Assembly (NCBI GenBank): GCA_002897615.1
Contig: BDTX01000005.1
Span: 86,792 to 150,791 of the forward strand
Source: a bacterium BMS3Bbin14
Lineage (GTDB): Bacteria; Desulfobacterota; Desulfobulbia; Desulfobulbales; Desulfobulbaceae
Direction: 5' to 3'
DNA length: 64,000 bases
The stretch's first letter is position 1. Each line of letters begins with the position of its first letter. Positions 32,388 through 42,205 of this stretch are shown in pieces. The notes under the pieces are model-generated. The model did no database searches, was not told the origin of the DNA, and saw nothing but the letters and a program-made list of their open reading frames with translations. Both the position numbers and the translations under genes were made by a program.

Positions 32388-33644
32388 ATGGCACTCATTG
32401 TTCAAAAATTCGGCGGGACATCGGTCGGCAGCACTGAAAAGATAAAGGCCGTCGCCGAGCGGGTACTGGCCGGCCATAGACAGGGGCACCAGATGGTTGT
32501 TGTCTTGTCGGCCATGTCCGGAGAGACCAATCGGCTGGTGGCGCTGGCCGGGGATATACAAAAAATTCCAAGTCTCCGCGAAATGGATATGCTCCTGGCT
32601 ACCGGCGAGCAGGTCACCATCGCCCTGTTTGCCATGGCGGCCAAGGAGGCGGGAGGCGACGCGATTTCCATGCTGGCCGACCAGGTCCGCATTCATACGG
32701 ACGCAATGCATACCAACGCCAGGATTGAAAACATCGATACCCACCTGATTCGCAAACACCTGGAAAGCGGCAGGGTTGTTGCCGTTGCCGGGTTTCAGGG
32801 AGTGGCGGATGACGGCGATATCACCACCCTGGGCCGCGGCGGTTCGGATACCACCGCTGTTGCCCTGGCCGCCGCACTTCAGGCCGATGTCTGTGAGATA
32901 TTTACCGATGTTGAAGGGATCTACACCGCTGATCCCGGCATCTGCAAGAATGCCAGTAAAATCGACCGCATTTCCTACGACGAGATGCTGGAACTGGCCA
33001 GCCTGGGGGCCAAGGTGCTGGATATCCGCTCGGTCGGACTGGCCAAGCGCTACGGAGTGCCGGTGCACGTCCGTTCGACATTTTCCGAAAATGAAGGCAC
33101 ATGGGTTGTCGGGGAGGGAAAAATTATGGAATCCATGCTGGTTTCCGGTGTAACATATAGTAAGAACGTGGCCAGGATAACCATCAACAAGGTCCCTGAT
33201 CAGCCCGGGGTTGCGGCCAAGATCTTTTTGCCGATTTCCGATGCCGGGATTATCGTGGACATGATTATTCAAAATACCCGGGCCGGTTCCCTGACCGATA
33301 TGACCTTTACCGTCATGCGCACCGATTACCAGCGGGCCATGAAACTGTTGCGGAAGATCGCCGGGGAAATCAATGCCGCGTCGGTGACCGGCGCCGAAGA
33401 CATCGCCAAGATTTCCGTCGTCGGCGTGGGCATGCGCAATCATTCGGGCATTGCCTCGACCATGTTTCAGATCATGGCCAAGGAAGGTATCAATATCATG
33501 ATGATATCGACTTCCGAGATCAAGGTCTCCTGCGTCATTGAGGAAAAATACACCGAATTGGCAGTCCGCGCCCTGCACGATGCCTTTGCCCTGGATAAAG
33601 GAAATAGACCCCAGGAAGAACAAGACCCGGTACCCGTATCATAA
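32388..33644 (+). CDS. lysC: Aspartate kinase
   Basis: A 418-residue enzyme with IVQKFGGTSVGSTEKIKAVA at the N-terminus, LSAMSGETNRL, the aspartate-binding LGRGGSDTTAVALAAAL and a C-terminal pair of ACT domains (ITINKVPDQPGVAAKIFLPI, ISVVGVGMRNHSGIASTMFQ). This is the regulated single-function form that starts lysine, threonine, methionine and isoleucine synthesis. Feedback inhibition by lysine and/or threonine at the ACT domains is usual. It is followed at once by cimA, linking it to isoleucine supply. Confidence 0.96.
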   Translation: MALIVQKFGGTSVGSTEKIKAVAERVLAGHRQGHQMVVVLSAMSGETNRLVALAGDIQKIPSLREMDMLLATGEQVTIALFAMAAKEAGGDAISMLADQVRIHTDAMHTNARIENIDTHLIRKHLESGRVVAVAGFQGVADDGDITTLGRGGSDTTAVALAAALQADVCEIFTDVEGIYTADPGICKNASKIDRISYDEMLELASLGAKVLDIRSVGLAKRYGVPVHVRSTFSENEGTWVVGEGKIMESMLVSGVTYSKNVARITINKVPDQPGVAAKIFLPISDAGIIVDMIIQNTRAGSLTDMTFTVMRTDYQRAMKLLRKIAGEINAASVTGAEDIAKISVVGVGMRNHSGIASTMFQIMAKEGINIMMISTSEIKVSCVIEEKYTELAVRALHDAFALDKGNRPQEEQDPVPVS

Positions 33645-33693
33645 CGGCGATATCTACCGGGGGGGCGGGCCCTGCCGTATGCGAGGAAAATGC

Positions 33694-35289
33694 ATGACTA
33701 TAGAAATCTACGACACCACCCTGCGTGACGGGACCCAGGCGGAAAACTTCAACCTCTCGGTAGAGGACAAAATCAAGATAACCCGGCGGTTCGACAAGCT
33801 GGGCATCGATTTTATTGAAGGCGGCTGGCCCGGCTCCAATCCCCTGGCGGTTGAATATTTCAGGCGGATGAAGGCGGTCGACCTGGGCCACGCCAGATTG
33901 ACCGCCTTTGGCTCGACCCGTCATTTCAAAAATCCCCCTGACCGGGACCCCAATCTCCAGGCCCTGCTCGACGCGGAGACGCCGGCTATCACCATTTTCG
34001 GCAAGAGCTGGGATGTTCATGTTCATGACGCCCTGCGCATAGAGCTTGATGATAATCTGCAGATTATCGAGGATTCCCTGGCCTACCTGCGTCAGCATGT
34101 GGAGGTCCTGCTCTATGATGCCGAACATTTTTTTGACGGGTTCAAGAACAACCGTGACTATGCCCTGGCCACTCTTGGCCGGGCCGTGGCCGGCGGAGCC
34201 GAGACCATCGTCCTCTGCGACACCAACGGCGGCACGCTGCCGCATGAAATCCAACCGATCATCGAGCAGGTCCAACGGTTTCTCAAGGAACTGAACAGCG
34301 GGGTCAAACTCGGCATTCACTCTCACAATGATTCGGAAACGGCCGTGGCCAACTCGCTCCTGGCCGTCGCCATCGGGGTCACCCAGGTCCAGGGCACGTT
34401 TAACGGCTACGGGGAGCGGTGCGGCAACGCCAACCTGACCTCCGTTATTCCCGCCCTGATTTTCAAGATGGGGCTTTCCTGCAATGTCGCTCCTCAGATC
34501 GACCAGTTGTATGAGACCTCACGGCTGGTCAACGAACTGGCCAACCTGCCTCACAACCGTTACCAGCCCTATGTCGGGGAATCGGCCTTCGCGCACAAGG
34601 GCGGCATCCACATCAGCGCGGTGCAGCGTAACCCGCTGACCTATGAACATATTGAGCCCGAGAAAGTGGGGAATTCCCGGCGGATCCTGGTTTCAGACCA
34701 GTCGGGCCGCTCCAATATCCTCCTCAAGGCGCAGCGCTACGGCCTGCGGCTCGACGCAGACGACCCGGTCATGGCAACGATAATCAAGGACCTCAAGGAC
34801 CTCGAGAACCGGGGCTATCAGTACGAAGCGGCCGAGGCAAGCTTTGAGCTGCTGATGCGCCGGGCCATGGGCCTGGACAAAGATTTTTTTACCCTGGCCG
34901 GGTTCCGGGTCATGAACAACAAGTACCGGCTGGACATGCCGTCCCTCACCGAGGCGACCATCCGTCTCCGCGTGGGTGACGACGAGGTTCATACCGCCTC
35001 CATGGGCGACGGTCCGGTCAATGCCCTTGACCGGGCGCTGCGGAAAGCACTGACCCGTTTTTATCCCGCCTTGAAAGAGATCGAGCTCGTTGACTACAAG
35101 GTGCGGGTGCTTTCCGGCGAGCGCGGCACCGGCGCCAAGGTCCGGGTCCTGATCGAGAGCCGGGACCGGAATTGCAGTTGGGGCACGGTCGGCGTTTCCC
35201 TGAACATTATCGAGGCCAGCTGGCAGGCCCTGGTTGACAGCATCAACTATAAACTCATGAAGGACGAGAGGGCAAAAGGGGCATCATGA
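33694..35289 (+). CDS. cimA: (R)-citramalate synthase
   Basis: A 531-residue protein of the homocitrate/isopropylmalate synthase family. DTTLRDGTQAENFNLSVEDK starts the TIM barrel, the metal-binding HSHND lies in LGIHSHNDSETAVANSLLA, and GTFNGYGERCGNANL is diagnostic of the citramalate type. A LeuA-type regulatory domain ends the protein. It condenses pyruvate with acetyl-CoA, opening the threonine-independent route to isoleucine. The ATG at 33694 follows GAGG and starts 50 bases after the lysC stop. It overlaps the next gene by 4 bases (ATGA). Confidence 0.93.
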   Translation: MTIEIYDTTLRDGTQAENFNLSVEDKIKITRRFDKLGIDFIEGGWPGSNPLAVEYFRRMKAVDLGHARLTAFGSTRHFKNPPDRDPNLQALLDAETPAITIFGKSWDVHVHDALRIELDDNLQIIEDSLAYLRQHVEVLLYDAEHFFDGFKNNRDYALATLGRAVAGGAETIVLCDTNGGTLPHEIQPIIEQVQRFLKELNSGVKLGIHSHNDSETAVANSLLAVAIGVTQVQGTFNGYGERCGNANLTSVIPALIFKMGLSCNVAPQIDQLYETSRLVNELANLPHNRYQPYVGESAFAHKGGIHISAVQRNPLTYEHIEPEKVGNSRRILVSDQSGRSNILLKAQRYGLRLDADDPVMATIIKDLKDLENRGYQYEAAEASFELLMRRAMGLDKDFFTLAGFRVMNNKYRLDMPSLTEATIRLRVGDDEVHTASMGDGPVNALDRALRKALTRFYPALKEIELVDYKVRVLSGERGTGAKVRVLIESRDRNCSWGTVGVSLNIIEASWQALVDSINYKLMKDERAKGAS

Positions 35290-35822
35290 ATCCTGTCCGA
35301 CCGGAGGCCGGGAAGGACAAGCAACTGCTTGTCCTTCTTGCGTTAGGCGTTCTGATTCTGGGCTCTCACCTGTACGCGCAACCGTTCGCCAGGGAGACGG
35401 TAAAAAAATACTGCTGGTTGCAGATTGCCGGGACCGGACTGTATAGGGTCCCGCTTTCCCCGGAAAAACAAGATTCCGGTCGCCTGCTGCAAAGCCTGCG
35501 GGGCAGGGAAGTCCGGCCCGAAATACTGGCCCGGCTGCAACCGGGCCGGGTCATTGCCCTGCGACTGGACAAAAAAGGTAGGTTGCAACCGGCCCGGCTC
35601 TCGCCGCGGCCGGCCTTTTTGCTGGGCCTGCCTTTCCCCATCAACCGGGCCGACGTGGACGAGTTGACCTTGCTGTCCGGTATCGGGCCGCATCTCGCCG
35701 GCAGGATTGCCGCCTTTCGGCACCGGCATGGTCCGTTCCGCGACGAAAAAATGTTGACCTCAGTGTCGGGTATCGGCCCGCGGCTCGCGTCGAGACTGGC
35801 GCCGTTGCTGTCCTTTGATTGA
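35286..35822 (+). CDS. ComEA-like helix-hairpin-helix protein
   Basis: A 178-residue protein with one N-terminal membrane span (QLLVLLALGVLILGSHLYA) and a C-terminal double helix-hairpin-helix (FPINRADVDELTLLSGIGPH, LAGRIAAF and LTSVSGIGPRLASRLAPLL). ComEA-type proteins bind double-stranded DNA outside the membrane in transformation. The span and the HhH domain fit that, but the middle part is unlike classical ComEA. The 4-base overlap with cimA (ATGA) indicates translational coupling; it may be an accidental partner. Confidence 0.75.
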   Translation: MNPVRPEAGKDKQLLVLLALGVLILGSHLYAQPFARETVKKYCWLQIAGTGLYRVPLSPEKQDSGRLLQSLRGREVRPEILARLQPGRVIALRLDKKGRLQPARLSPRPAFLLGLPFPINRADVDELTLLSGIGPHLAGRIAAFRHRHGPFRDEKMLTSVSGIGPRLASRLAPLLSFD

Positions 35823-35833
35823 ATCTCCATGAC

Positions 35834-35941
35834 GTAAGCCGGCACAGGCACCCCATCTTTGCACGGTCACGCTTGCCCGCATAGAGGGGCTATAGCGACT
35901 AAGCGTGCCTGCACAAAGCTGGGGCACCTGTGTCGGCTTAC
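35834..35941. repeat. Repeat family B, copy 3
   Basis: Arms GTAAGCCGGCACAGG (35834-35848) and CCTGTGTCGGCTTAC (35927-35941) differ at one position. The total is 108 bp, the same size as copy 1. The inner sequence CACCCCATCTTTGCACGGTC and GCCCGCATAGAGGGGCTATA matches the family. No tail follows. It lies 12 bases after the ComEA-like stop. Confidence 0.85.
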
Positions 35942-35993
35942 AGTGAAGCTTAATGAAAACGTATCGTTACGTACCCCCGTGATGAGATACTCC

Positions 35994-36947
35994 ATGACTG
36001 CTGAAAAACAACAGGTGATCACCGCGCCGGTCCTGGTCCTGGTCGGGCCGACAGCCATCGGCAAGACCGAGCTGGCCCTGGCCATGGCCCGGCGGTTCGG
36101 CTGTGAAATCATCAGTGTTGATTCCATGCAGGTGTATCGCCACATGGATATCGGCACCGCCAAACCGAGCCTCGAAGAGAGGGGCGGGGTGCCCCATCAT
36201 CTCATTGATATTGTTGATCCAAGGGAACAGTACGACGCGGCCAGGTTCGTCGAAGATGCCCTGCGGGCCATCAACACCATCGTCAGCCGCGGCAATATCC
36301 CCCTGTTGACCGGCGGCACCGGGCTCTACCTGAAGGCCCTGACGGAAGGCCTTTTTGAGGCCGCTTTCAGCGATGAAGCGATCCGCAGCCGCCTGAACCG
36401 GCGTTTACGGCAGGAGGGAGGAGAGTCCCTGTACCGGGAACTACAGGCCGTCGACCCGGGAACCGCCGCCAGGCTGCATGTCAATGACGGCCAACGTTTG
36501 ACGCGGGCCCTGGAGATTTTTTACGGTACCGGGGTCCCCTGGTCGGTCCACTTGCGCCGGCAACCGGACCGGCGGGCCGGATTTTCAAGGCTTCTGCTGC
36601 TGTGCCTGAGCTGTGAACGCGACTCGTTGTATGAGCGGATCGAGCACCGGACCGGCCGGATGATGGCGCAGGGTTTTGTCCAGGAGGTGGAAAAACTGCT
36701 GGATATGGGCTATAGTCCGGACTTGAAAGCCATGCAGGCCATCGGCTACCGCCACGTCAACAAATACCTTGCCGGGGAGTGGGGGAGGGCGGAGACTATC
36801 CGCCTGCTCGTCCGTGACACCAGGCGTTATGCCAAGCGGCAATTGACCTGGTTCCGGGCGAATCCCGCAATGAACTGGTATGACCGTGAAGATGCCAACA
36901 TAGTCATGGACCATGTCGGCCGGTTTTTAGGGTCTGTAAAGAAATAA
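35994..36947 (+). CDS. miaA: tRNA dimethylallyltransferase
   Basis: About 317 residues. The P-loop GPTAIGKTELALAMA, the DSMQVYRHMDIGTAKP motif, the LTGGTGLYLKALTEGLF segment and AIGYRHVNKYLAGEW are standard for MiaA, which prenylates A37 of tRNAs reading codons that start with U. The next step, methylthiolation, is done by MiaB, encoded 4 kb downstream. The start is uncertain: ATG 35994 and ATG 35982 are both possible, neither with a strong ribosome-binding site. Further upstream the frame lies in repeat B. Confidence 0.93.
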   Translation: MTAEKQQVITAPVLVLVGPTAIGKTELALAMARRFGCEIISVDSMQVYRHMDIGTAKPSLEERGGVPHHLIDIVDPREQYDAARFVEDALRAINTIVSRGNIPLLTGGTGLYLKALTEGLFEAAFSDEAIRSRLNRRLRQEGGESLYRELQAVDPGTAARLHVNDGQRLTRALEIFYGTGVPWSVHLRRQPDRRAGFSRLLLLCLSCERDSLYERIEHRTGRMMAQGFVQEVEKLLDMGYSPDLKAMQAIGYRHVNKYLAGEWGRAETIRLLVRDTRRYAKRQLTWFRANPAMNWYDREDANIVMDHVGRFLGSVKK

Positions 36948-36976
36948 CCCGGCCCAGATCCAAAAGTTAATATCAA

Positions 36977-37038
36977 GGAGTTGCCAACGAAGCAGCTGCG
37001 CCGTTATCGGGCGCTCCGCAGGGCGGCGGCCCGGCAGA
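36977..37038 (-). repeat. Repeat family A, partial copy 10
   Basis: Contains GAGTTGCCAACGAAGCAGCT and GCGCCGTTATCGGGCGCTCC, the reverse complement of the A centre. It ends 37 bases before the recJ start. Confidence 0.65.
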
Positions 37039-37075
37039 AATTGCGTTATTGTCAACAAGTTGTGGGCAGGAACCG

Positions 37076-38830
37076 GTGATACCTGAAACAAACCATAATA
37101 ACAAACAGATCCGGTACAGAAACGGCGCCATTGATCATGATCGGTGCCGGCGCCTGGCCGCAGAACTTGATGTCCCGTACGTCCTGGCCGTTCTGCTGTG
37201 CCGGCGGGGGATAACCACGGCCCGGACCGCCACGACCTTCCTCTATCCCAGCCTCGGCGACCTGCCGTCGCCCTTTTTACTGAAAGATATGGATAAGGCT
37301 GTCTCCCTGGTGATCACGGCGTTTCAGGAGAAATGGCCGGTGGTCATTCATGGCGATTACGACCTGGACGGCATCAGCAGTACCGCCTTGCTGGCCCGGT
37401 TTCTTCGGTCCCTGTCGATCCGGGCCGTCTGTCATCTGCCGGACCGGTTGACCGAAGGATATGGAATCAATAAGCAGTCAATCGCCAGGCTGGCGCCCGG
37501 AGGCGGCGGACCGGCCTTGCTCATCACCGTTGATTGCGGAATCACCGCAATTGATGAGGTCGAATTTGCCAGAGAGCAGGGGTTTCACGTCATTGTCACG
37601 GACCACCACGAACCGCCTGACTCTCTGCCGGCGGCCGACGCAATCGTCAACCCGAAACAAGAGGATTGTTCCTTTCCCTTTCCGGAACTGGCCGGCGTGG
37701 GGGTGGCCTTTTACCTGGCCATGGGGATTCGCAGCCGCCTGGTGGAACAGGGTACCTGGAATAAAGAAACAGCTCCCAATCTCCGGCAATTTCTCGATTT
37801 CGTCGCCCTGGGCACGGTTGCCGACGTCGTGCCCTTGCTCGGACTGAACCGTATCCTGGTCAGGGCCGGGCTGGAGGTCTTGACGGAACGCTCAAGTCCC
37901 GGCATCAGGGCTTTGAGCGAGCGAGCCCGAACCATGGAAGGCAGGATCACTGCCGAGGACATTTCCTATCGACTGGCCCCGCGTCTGAATGCCGCCGGGC
38001 GCCTCGGCAAACCGGAACTGGCCCTTGAGCTGCTGACCTGTTCTGAACCTGCCAGGGCCCGGCAGCTTGCCGGCCGGCTCGAACTGATTAACCAGGAGCG
38101 GCGGCAGCTGGAGATCGAGGCCCTGGATTCGGTACTGGATCAATGCGCACGGCAAGAGGATGAGGGGCGGGCCGCACTCGTTGCCTATGGCAACTATCAT
38201 CTCGGAATCATAGGGATTATTGCCGCAAGGAGTGCTGAAAAATATGGCAAGCCGGTTTTCGTTCTGACCGATGAGGTCGCAGGCGACCAGGGATTACTCA
38301 AGGGCTCGGGACGCTCCATAGACGGTATCAACCTGTATGAAGTTTTGCAGCAATGCGCCGAAACCACGATTCAATTCGGCGGCCATGCCATGGCGGCCGG
38401 CCTGACCCTGCATAAATCCAGTTTGCCCGGGTTTGCGGAAACGTTTGACCGGGTGGTCGCCGAAACCCGGCAAGCGAAACAACCAGACCAAGAGCGGCTT
38501 ATAGACTATCGGCCAACGGCAGCCGAAATTTTTGATGAACATTTTATCGGTCTGTATCACAAACTCGAGCCGTTCGGGCAAGGGAATCCGGAGCCTGTTT
38601 TTTACCTGGAAAACCAGAAAATCGAAAGCAGTCATACCCTGAGGAATCATCTGAAATATTCAATCAGGTATAACGGCCGCCTGTTCAACGGTATCGGTTT
38701 CGGCCTGGCAGACCGAATAGAATACACGCGGGATAAACCTGTCCAGCTCACCTTTACCATTAAGAACTCAACCTTCAGGGGAGAACAACGCCTGGAGCTG
38801 CACGCGGTGAGTATCGACCCAACCACTTGA
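37076..38830 (+). CDS. recJ: Single-stranded-DNA-specific exonuclease RecJ
   Basis: A 584-residue DHH-family nuclease. Motifs: HGDYDLDGISSTALL (metal-binding aspartates), LITVDCGITAIDEVEFA, VIVTDHHEPPDSLPAADAIV (the DHH), then the DHHA1 part with GRSIDGINLYEVLQ and FGGHAMAAGLTL. A C-terminal OB-like domain ends the protein. RecJ degrades single-stranded DNA 5' to 3' in recombination and mismatch repair. The GTG at 37076 is preferred because GGCAGG precedes it; a TTG at 37049 adds nine residues. Confidence 0.94.
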   Translation: MIPETNHNNKQIRYRNGAIDHDRCRRLAAELDVPYVLAVLLCRRGITTARTATTFLYPSLGDLPSPFLLKDMDKAVSLVITAFQEKWPVVIHGDYDLDGISSTALLARFLRSLSIRAVCHLPDRLTEGYGINKQSIARLAPGGGGPALLITVDCGITAIDEVEFAREQGFHVIVTDHHEPPDSLPAADAIVNPKQEDCSFPFPELAGVGVAFYLAMGIRSRLVEQGTWNKETAPNLRQFLDFVALGTVADVVPLLGLNRILVRAGLEVLTERSSPGIRALSERARTMEGRITAEDISYRLAPRLNAAGRLGKPELALELLTCSEPARARQLAGRLELINQERRQLEIEALDSVLDQCARQEDEGRAALVAYGNYHLGIIGIIAARSAEKYGKPVFVLTDEVAGDQGLLKGSGRSIDGINLYEVLQQCAETTIQFGGHAMAAGLTLHKSSLPGFAETFDRVVAETRQAKQPDQERLIDYRPTAAEIFDEHFIGLYHKLEPFGQGNPEPVFYLENQKIESSHTLRNHLKYSIRYNGRLFNGIGFGLADRIEYTRDKPVQLTFTIKNSTFRGEQRLELHAVSIDPTT

Positions 38831-39147
38831 TATTGGAAGGAATGTAAAAATTTAACATAATATATATTATGCGACGTTTGATATTGGGCACTTTTGACCC
38901 CACGATTTATGCCTTGTCCCGGTCGGCACAAAAAAATGGCTGGCTTAAGCGGGCCAACTCCATTATTAGAGCGTGTGCCTGATAAAGACAAAGTCTCTCG
39001 CCGGCCCCGCAGAGCACACGGAGACAACGGCAAAACAAAAAAAATCTGTCTGCTTCGCAAGACACAACCAGTCAATCAGCACGTAAGATCAATATTTTTT
39101 GCAACAATGTTAAGGTTAAGGATTAAACCTTTCGGGGGTAAAATAAG
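38831..39147. other. Intergenic region between recJ and purB
   Basis: 317 bases. An AT-rich stretch (AATATATATTATG near 38860) follows recJ and could hold a promoter. No hairpin with a T-run, repeat A or repeat B copy is seen. AAGGTTAAGG just upstream of purB is not a clear ribosome-binding site; GGGGGTAAAATAAG at 39134-39147 is the nearest candidate. Confidence 0.4.
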
Positions 39148-40590
39148 ATGAGTCACGATATTTACCAGGAGCCGCTGGTCAGCCGTTATACCAGCCGTGA
39201 GATGCAGGAGCTTTTTTCCGAACGTTTTAAATTCACCACCTGGCGGCGCTGCTGGGTCGCCCTGGCCGAGGCCCAGCATGAACTGGGCCTCAAGCTCGTC
39301 ACCCGCGAGATGGTCGATGAGCTCAAGGCCCATGTCGAAGAGATTGATTTCGACATGGCGGCCCAGAAAGAAAAGGAAATCCGCCACGATGTGATGGCCC
39401 ATGTCTACACCTACGGCCGGCAGTGCCCCAAGGCCGAGGCCATTATTCATCTTGGCGCCACCTCGCAGTTTGTCGTCTGCCATACCGACCTGATTATTCA
39501 GAAAAAGGCATTGCAGCTGGTCAAAAAAGCCCTGATTAACGTTATTGCCAACCTGGCCATATTTTGCAGGAAATACAATGACATGGCAACCCTCGGCTTT
39601 ACCCACTATCAGCCGGCCCAGCCGACAACCGTCGGCAAGCGCAACACCCTGTATATTCAGGACTTACTGATGGATCTCGACTATATCGAGCACCTGGAAC
39701 ACCAGGTCAAGGCCCGCGGGGCCAAGGGCACCGTCGGCACCCAGGCCACCTTCCTTGAACTCTTTGACAATGACCATGCCAAGGTCCGCGAGCTGGACCG
39801 GCTGGTCGCCGCCAAGCTTGGCTTTGCCGAGGTCTTCGAGGTCACCGGCCAGACTTACCCGCGCAAGCTGGACATGAAGACGGCCGAGACCCTGGCCGGG
39901 CTCGGCGCCTCGGCCCACAAGTTTGCCGTGGACCTGCGGCTGCTCTCAAATCTCAAGGTCCAGGAAGAACCCTTTGCCAAAAAACAGGTCGGCAGTTCGG
40001 CCATGGCTTACAAGCGCAACCCCATGCGCTCCGAACGGATGACCGGCCTGGCCCGCAAGCTCATGGGCCTGCCGGCTAATTTTGCCGCCACGGCCGCCAA
40101 CCAATGGTTTGAGCGAACCCTGGATGATTCGGCAATCAGGCGAATGGACATGGCCCAGGCCTTTCTTTTAGCTGACGCCATATTAAGACTCTACATTAAC
40201 ATTACAAAGGATATGGTTGTTTATCCGAAGCAAATAGAACGTTATCTGCGTGCGGAACTGCCCTTTATGGCCACGGAAAAAATATTGATGGCCTGCGTGG
40301 AAAGGGGCAAAAGCCGCCAGGCAATACACGGGGTTATTCGTGATCATTCGGTTGCCGCCGGCCTGGCGGTCAAGGAGGAAGGCAAAGAGAACGATCTCCT
40401 CGAAAGGCTTGCGGACGATGAGCGAATCCCCCTGGACAGAGACGAACTGTACGCCCTTCTCGGCCGTTTCCAGGAATTTACCGGCCGGGCCGCCGAACAG
40501 ACCACGGAGTTCCTGGCCGAAGTTGTCGACCCGGTACTGGCTCGTTATCATGACGACATTGGCAAGGTCGACGCAACCCTCAGCGTGTAA
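39148..40590 (+). CDS. purB: Adenylosuccinate lyase
   Basis: A 480-residue fumarase/aspartase-superfamily enzyme. HYQPAQPTTVGKRNTLYIQD contains the catalytic region and the signature is SSAMAYKRNPMRSERMTGLA. PurB acts twice in purine synthesis, forming AICAR and AMP with release of fumarate. Its length and C-terminus match the form common in this phylum. It is the first gene of a tight run purB, DUF4911 gene, miaB and PHP gene. Confidence 0.96.
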   Translation: MSHDIYQEPLVSRYTSREMQELFSERFKFTTWRRCWVALAEAQHELGLKLVTREMVDELKAHVEEIDFDMAAQKEKEIRHDVMAHVYTYGRQCPKAEAIIHLGATSQFVVCHTDLIIQKKALQLVKKALINVIANLAIFCRKYNDMATLGFTHYQPAQPTTVGKRNTLYIQDLLMDLDYIEHLEHQVKARGAKGTVGTQATFLELFDNDHAKVRELDRLVAAKLGFAEVFEVTGQTYPRKLDMKTAETLAGLGASAHKFAVDLRLLSNLKVQEEPFAKKQVGSSAMAYKRNPMRSERMTGLARKLMGLPANFAATAANQWFERTLDDSAIRRMDMAQAFLLADAILRLYINITKDMVVYPKQIERYLRAELPFMATEKILMACVERGKSRQAIHGVIRDHSVAAGLAVKEEGKENDLLERLADDERIPLDRDELYALLGRFQEFTGRAAEQTTEFLAEVVDPVLARYHDDIGKVDATLSV

Positions 40591-40612
40591 AGCGGCGGGC
40601 CCGGGCAAAAAA

Positions 40613-40825
40613 ATGAACTGCCTTGATCTTTACCTGCGAATCCGCAGGGACCGGATAGGCTACCTGCGATTTATTCTGGAAGGCTATGACGGCCTGGCCC
40701 AGCTCACTACGATTGACGCCGGCCAGGGACTTGTCCGGCTGCTCTTTCCCGGTTCCAGATATACCGAAGTCCTCTCGCTCCTTGACGGAGTGGCGGCTGA
40801 CATTAATGTTCAGCATTATAATTAA
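40613..40825 (+). CDS. DUF4911 domain protein
   Basis: A 70-residue protein (MNCLDLYLRIRRDRIGYLRF, ILEGYDGLAQLTTIDAGQGL, VRLLFPGSRYTEVLSLLDGV) matching DUF4911, a small family found almost only in Desulfobacterota and commonly beside miaB. It has no known function. It lies 22 bases after purB and 27 bases before miaB, so it is likely cotranscribed. A purine-rich stretch GGGCAAAAAA precedes the ATG, without a strong Shine-Dalgarno. Confidence 0.75.
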   Translation: MNCLDLYLRIRRDRIGYLRFILEGYDGLAQLTTIDAGQGLVRLLFPGSRYTEVLSLLDGVAADINVQHYN

Positions 40826-40852
40826 GATATAATTAACTGTTTACACGATATA

Positions 40853-42205
40853 ATGAAACAACGTAGTCTTTATATAAAAACCTTTGGCTGCCAGATGAAT
40901 AAAAGGGATTCCGAGATCATCGAGCAACTCCTTTTCCCCTGCGGATTCCTGCCGACCGCCGAGATGGAGGCTGCGGATCTCGTTATTTTGAACACCTGCA
41001 GCATCCGGGCCAAGGCCGAACAAAAGGTATTCAGCCTGCTGGGGCAGATTAAACAATGGAAACTGTCCCGGCCGGAGATGCGGGTTGCCGTTACCGGCTG
41101 CGTCGCCCAACAGGAAGGAGAAAAGATCTTCCGGCGCATGCCGCATGTCGACCTGGTGGTGGGAACTCAACAGATCTACCGGATACCCGAGTTAATCAGA
41201 CAGCTTGATGCCGGAGAAACCTCGGGCCGGCTGGCGATTGACCTGGACAAAAAATTTGCTATCCCCCCCTACCAGGCCCTCTCCCCTGCCCCGCACGAAT
41301 TCAGGAAATTCATCACCATTATGCAGGGCTGCAATAATTATTGCAGCTACTGCGTTGTTCCCGCGACCCGTGGCCGGGAAACCAGCCGGCCGGTTGCCGA
41401 TATCCTTGACGAAGCGAACCTGCTCATTGCCCAGGGAGTCCGGGAGATCACCCTGCTCGGCCAGAACGTCAACTCGTACGGCAAAACCAATCCGGTGGCC
41501 GAAGCGCCTGTCGACTTCGCCGCCTTGCTGCACAAGGTTGCGGCAATCGACGGCCTTGAGAGACTGCGTTTTACAACCTCGAACCCCAAGGACCTTTCCG
41601 ACGAGCTGATTCGCTGTTTTACGGAAATCGATATCCTCTGCCCCCATTTTCATCTCCCGGTCCAGTCGGGTTCCGACCGCGTCCTGGCCCGGATGAACCG
41701 AAGATACACGGTTGCCGAATATCTCGAAAAAGTCGAAAAGCTGCTGGACTGCCGGCCGGACATTGCCATGAGTACCGATATTATCGTCGGATTTCCAGGG
41801 GAAAGCGATCAGGACTTCGAGGAAACCATGAAGCTCCTGGATATTGTTCGTTATCACGGTTCTTTCTCTTTTAAATATTCAGACCGACCCGGTACCCGTT
41901 CCGCCTTTTTTGACAACAAGGTCGATGAAAAGGTAAAATCAGAAAGGCTCAGCCGTTTCCAGAAACGCCAGAATGAAATCGGCCTGGCGCGAAACAAAAA
42001 ATATGTGAATACAACCCTGGACATTATGGTGGAAGGAACGGCAGATCCGCAGCTTTTTCAAGGCCGTTCCACCACGAACCATATCGTCCATTTCCCACCA
42101 CCTGCCGGCAGAGAGCTGCACGAGGGAGATACGATCCGGGTTCACATTCAACATGCCGGTCTCCATTCACTCACCGGCACAGCAGCAGAAGAGGAAACAG
42201 AATGA
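40853..42205 (+). CDS. miaB: tRNA-i6A37 methylthiotransferase
   Basis: A 450-residue radical SAM methylthiotransferase. The N-terminal cluster cysteines are in IKTFGCQMNKRDSE, LNTCSIR and TGCVAQQEG. The radical SAM cluster is in MQGCNNYCSYCVVPATRGRE. A TRAM domain ends the protein. MiaB adds the methylthio group to i6A37 made by MiaA. It overlaps the PHP gene by 4 bases (ATGA). Confidence 0.96.
   Translation: MKQRSLYIKTFGCQMNKRDSEIIEQLLFPCGFLPTAEMEAADLVILNTCSIRAKAEQKVFSLLGQIKQWKLSRPEMRVAVTGCVAQQEGEKIFRRMPHVDLVVGTQQIYRIPELIRQLDAGETSGRLAIDLDKKFAIPPYQALSPAPHEFRKFITIMQGCNNYCSYCVVPATRGRETSRPVADILDEANLLIAQGVREITLLGQNVNSYGKTNPVAEAPVDFAALLHKVAAIDGLERLRFTTSNPKDLSDELIRCFTEIDILCPHFHLPVQSGSDRVLARMNRRYTVAEYLEKVEKLLDCRPDIAMSTDIIVGFPGESDQDFEETMKLLDIVRYHGSFSFKYSDRPGTRSAFFDNKVDEKVKSERLSRFQKRQNEIGLARNKKYVNTTLDIMVEGTADPQLFQGRSTTNHIVHFPPPAGRELHEGDTIRVHIQHAGLHSLTGTAAEEETE

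Noticed and set aside
32367..33623. 418-codon open frame antisense to lysC
   Set aside because: It lies wholly opposite aspartate kinase and its translation is low-complexity, with no recognisable domain.
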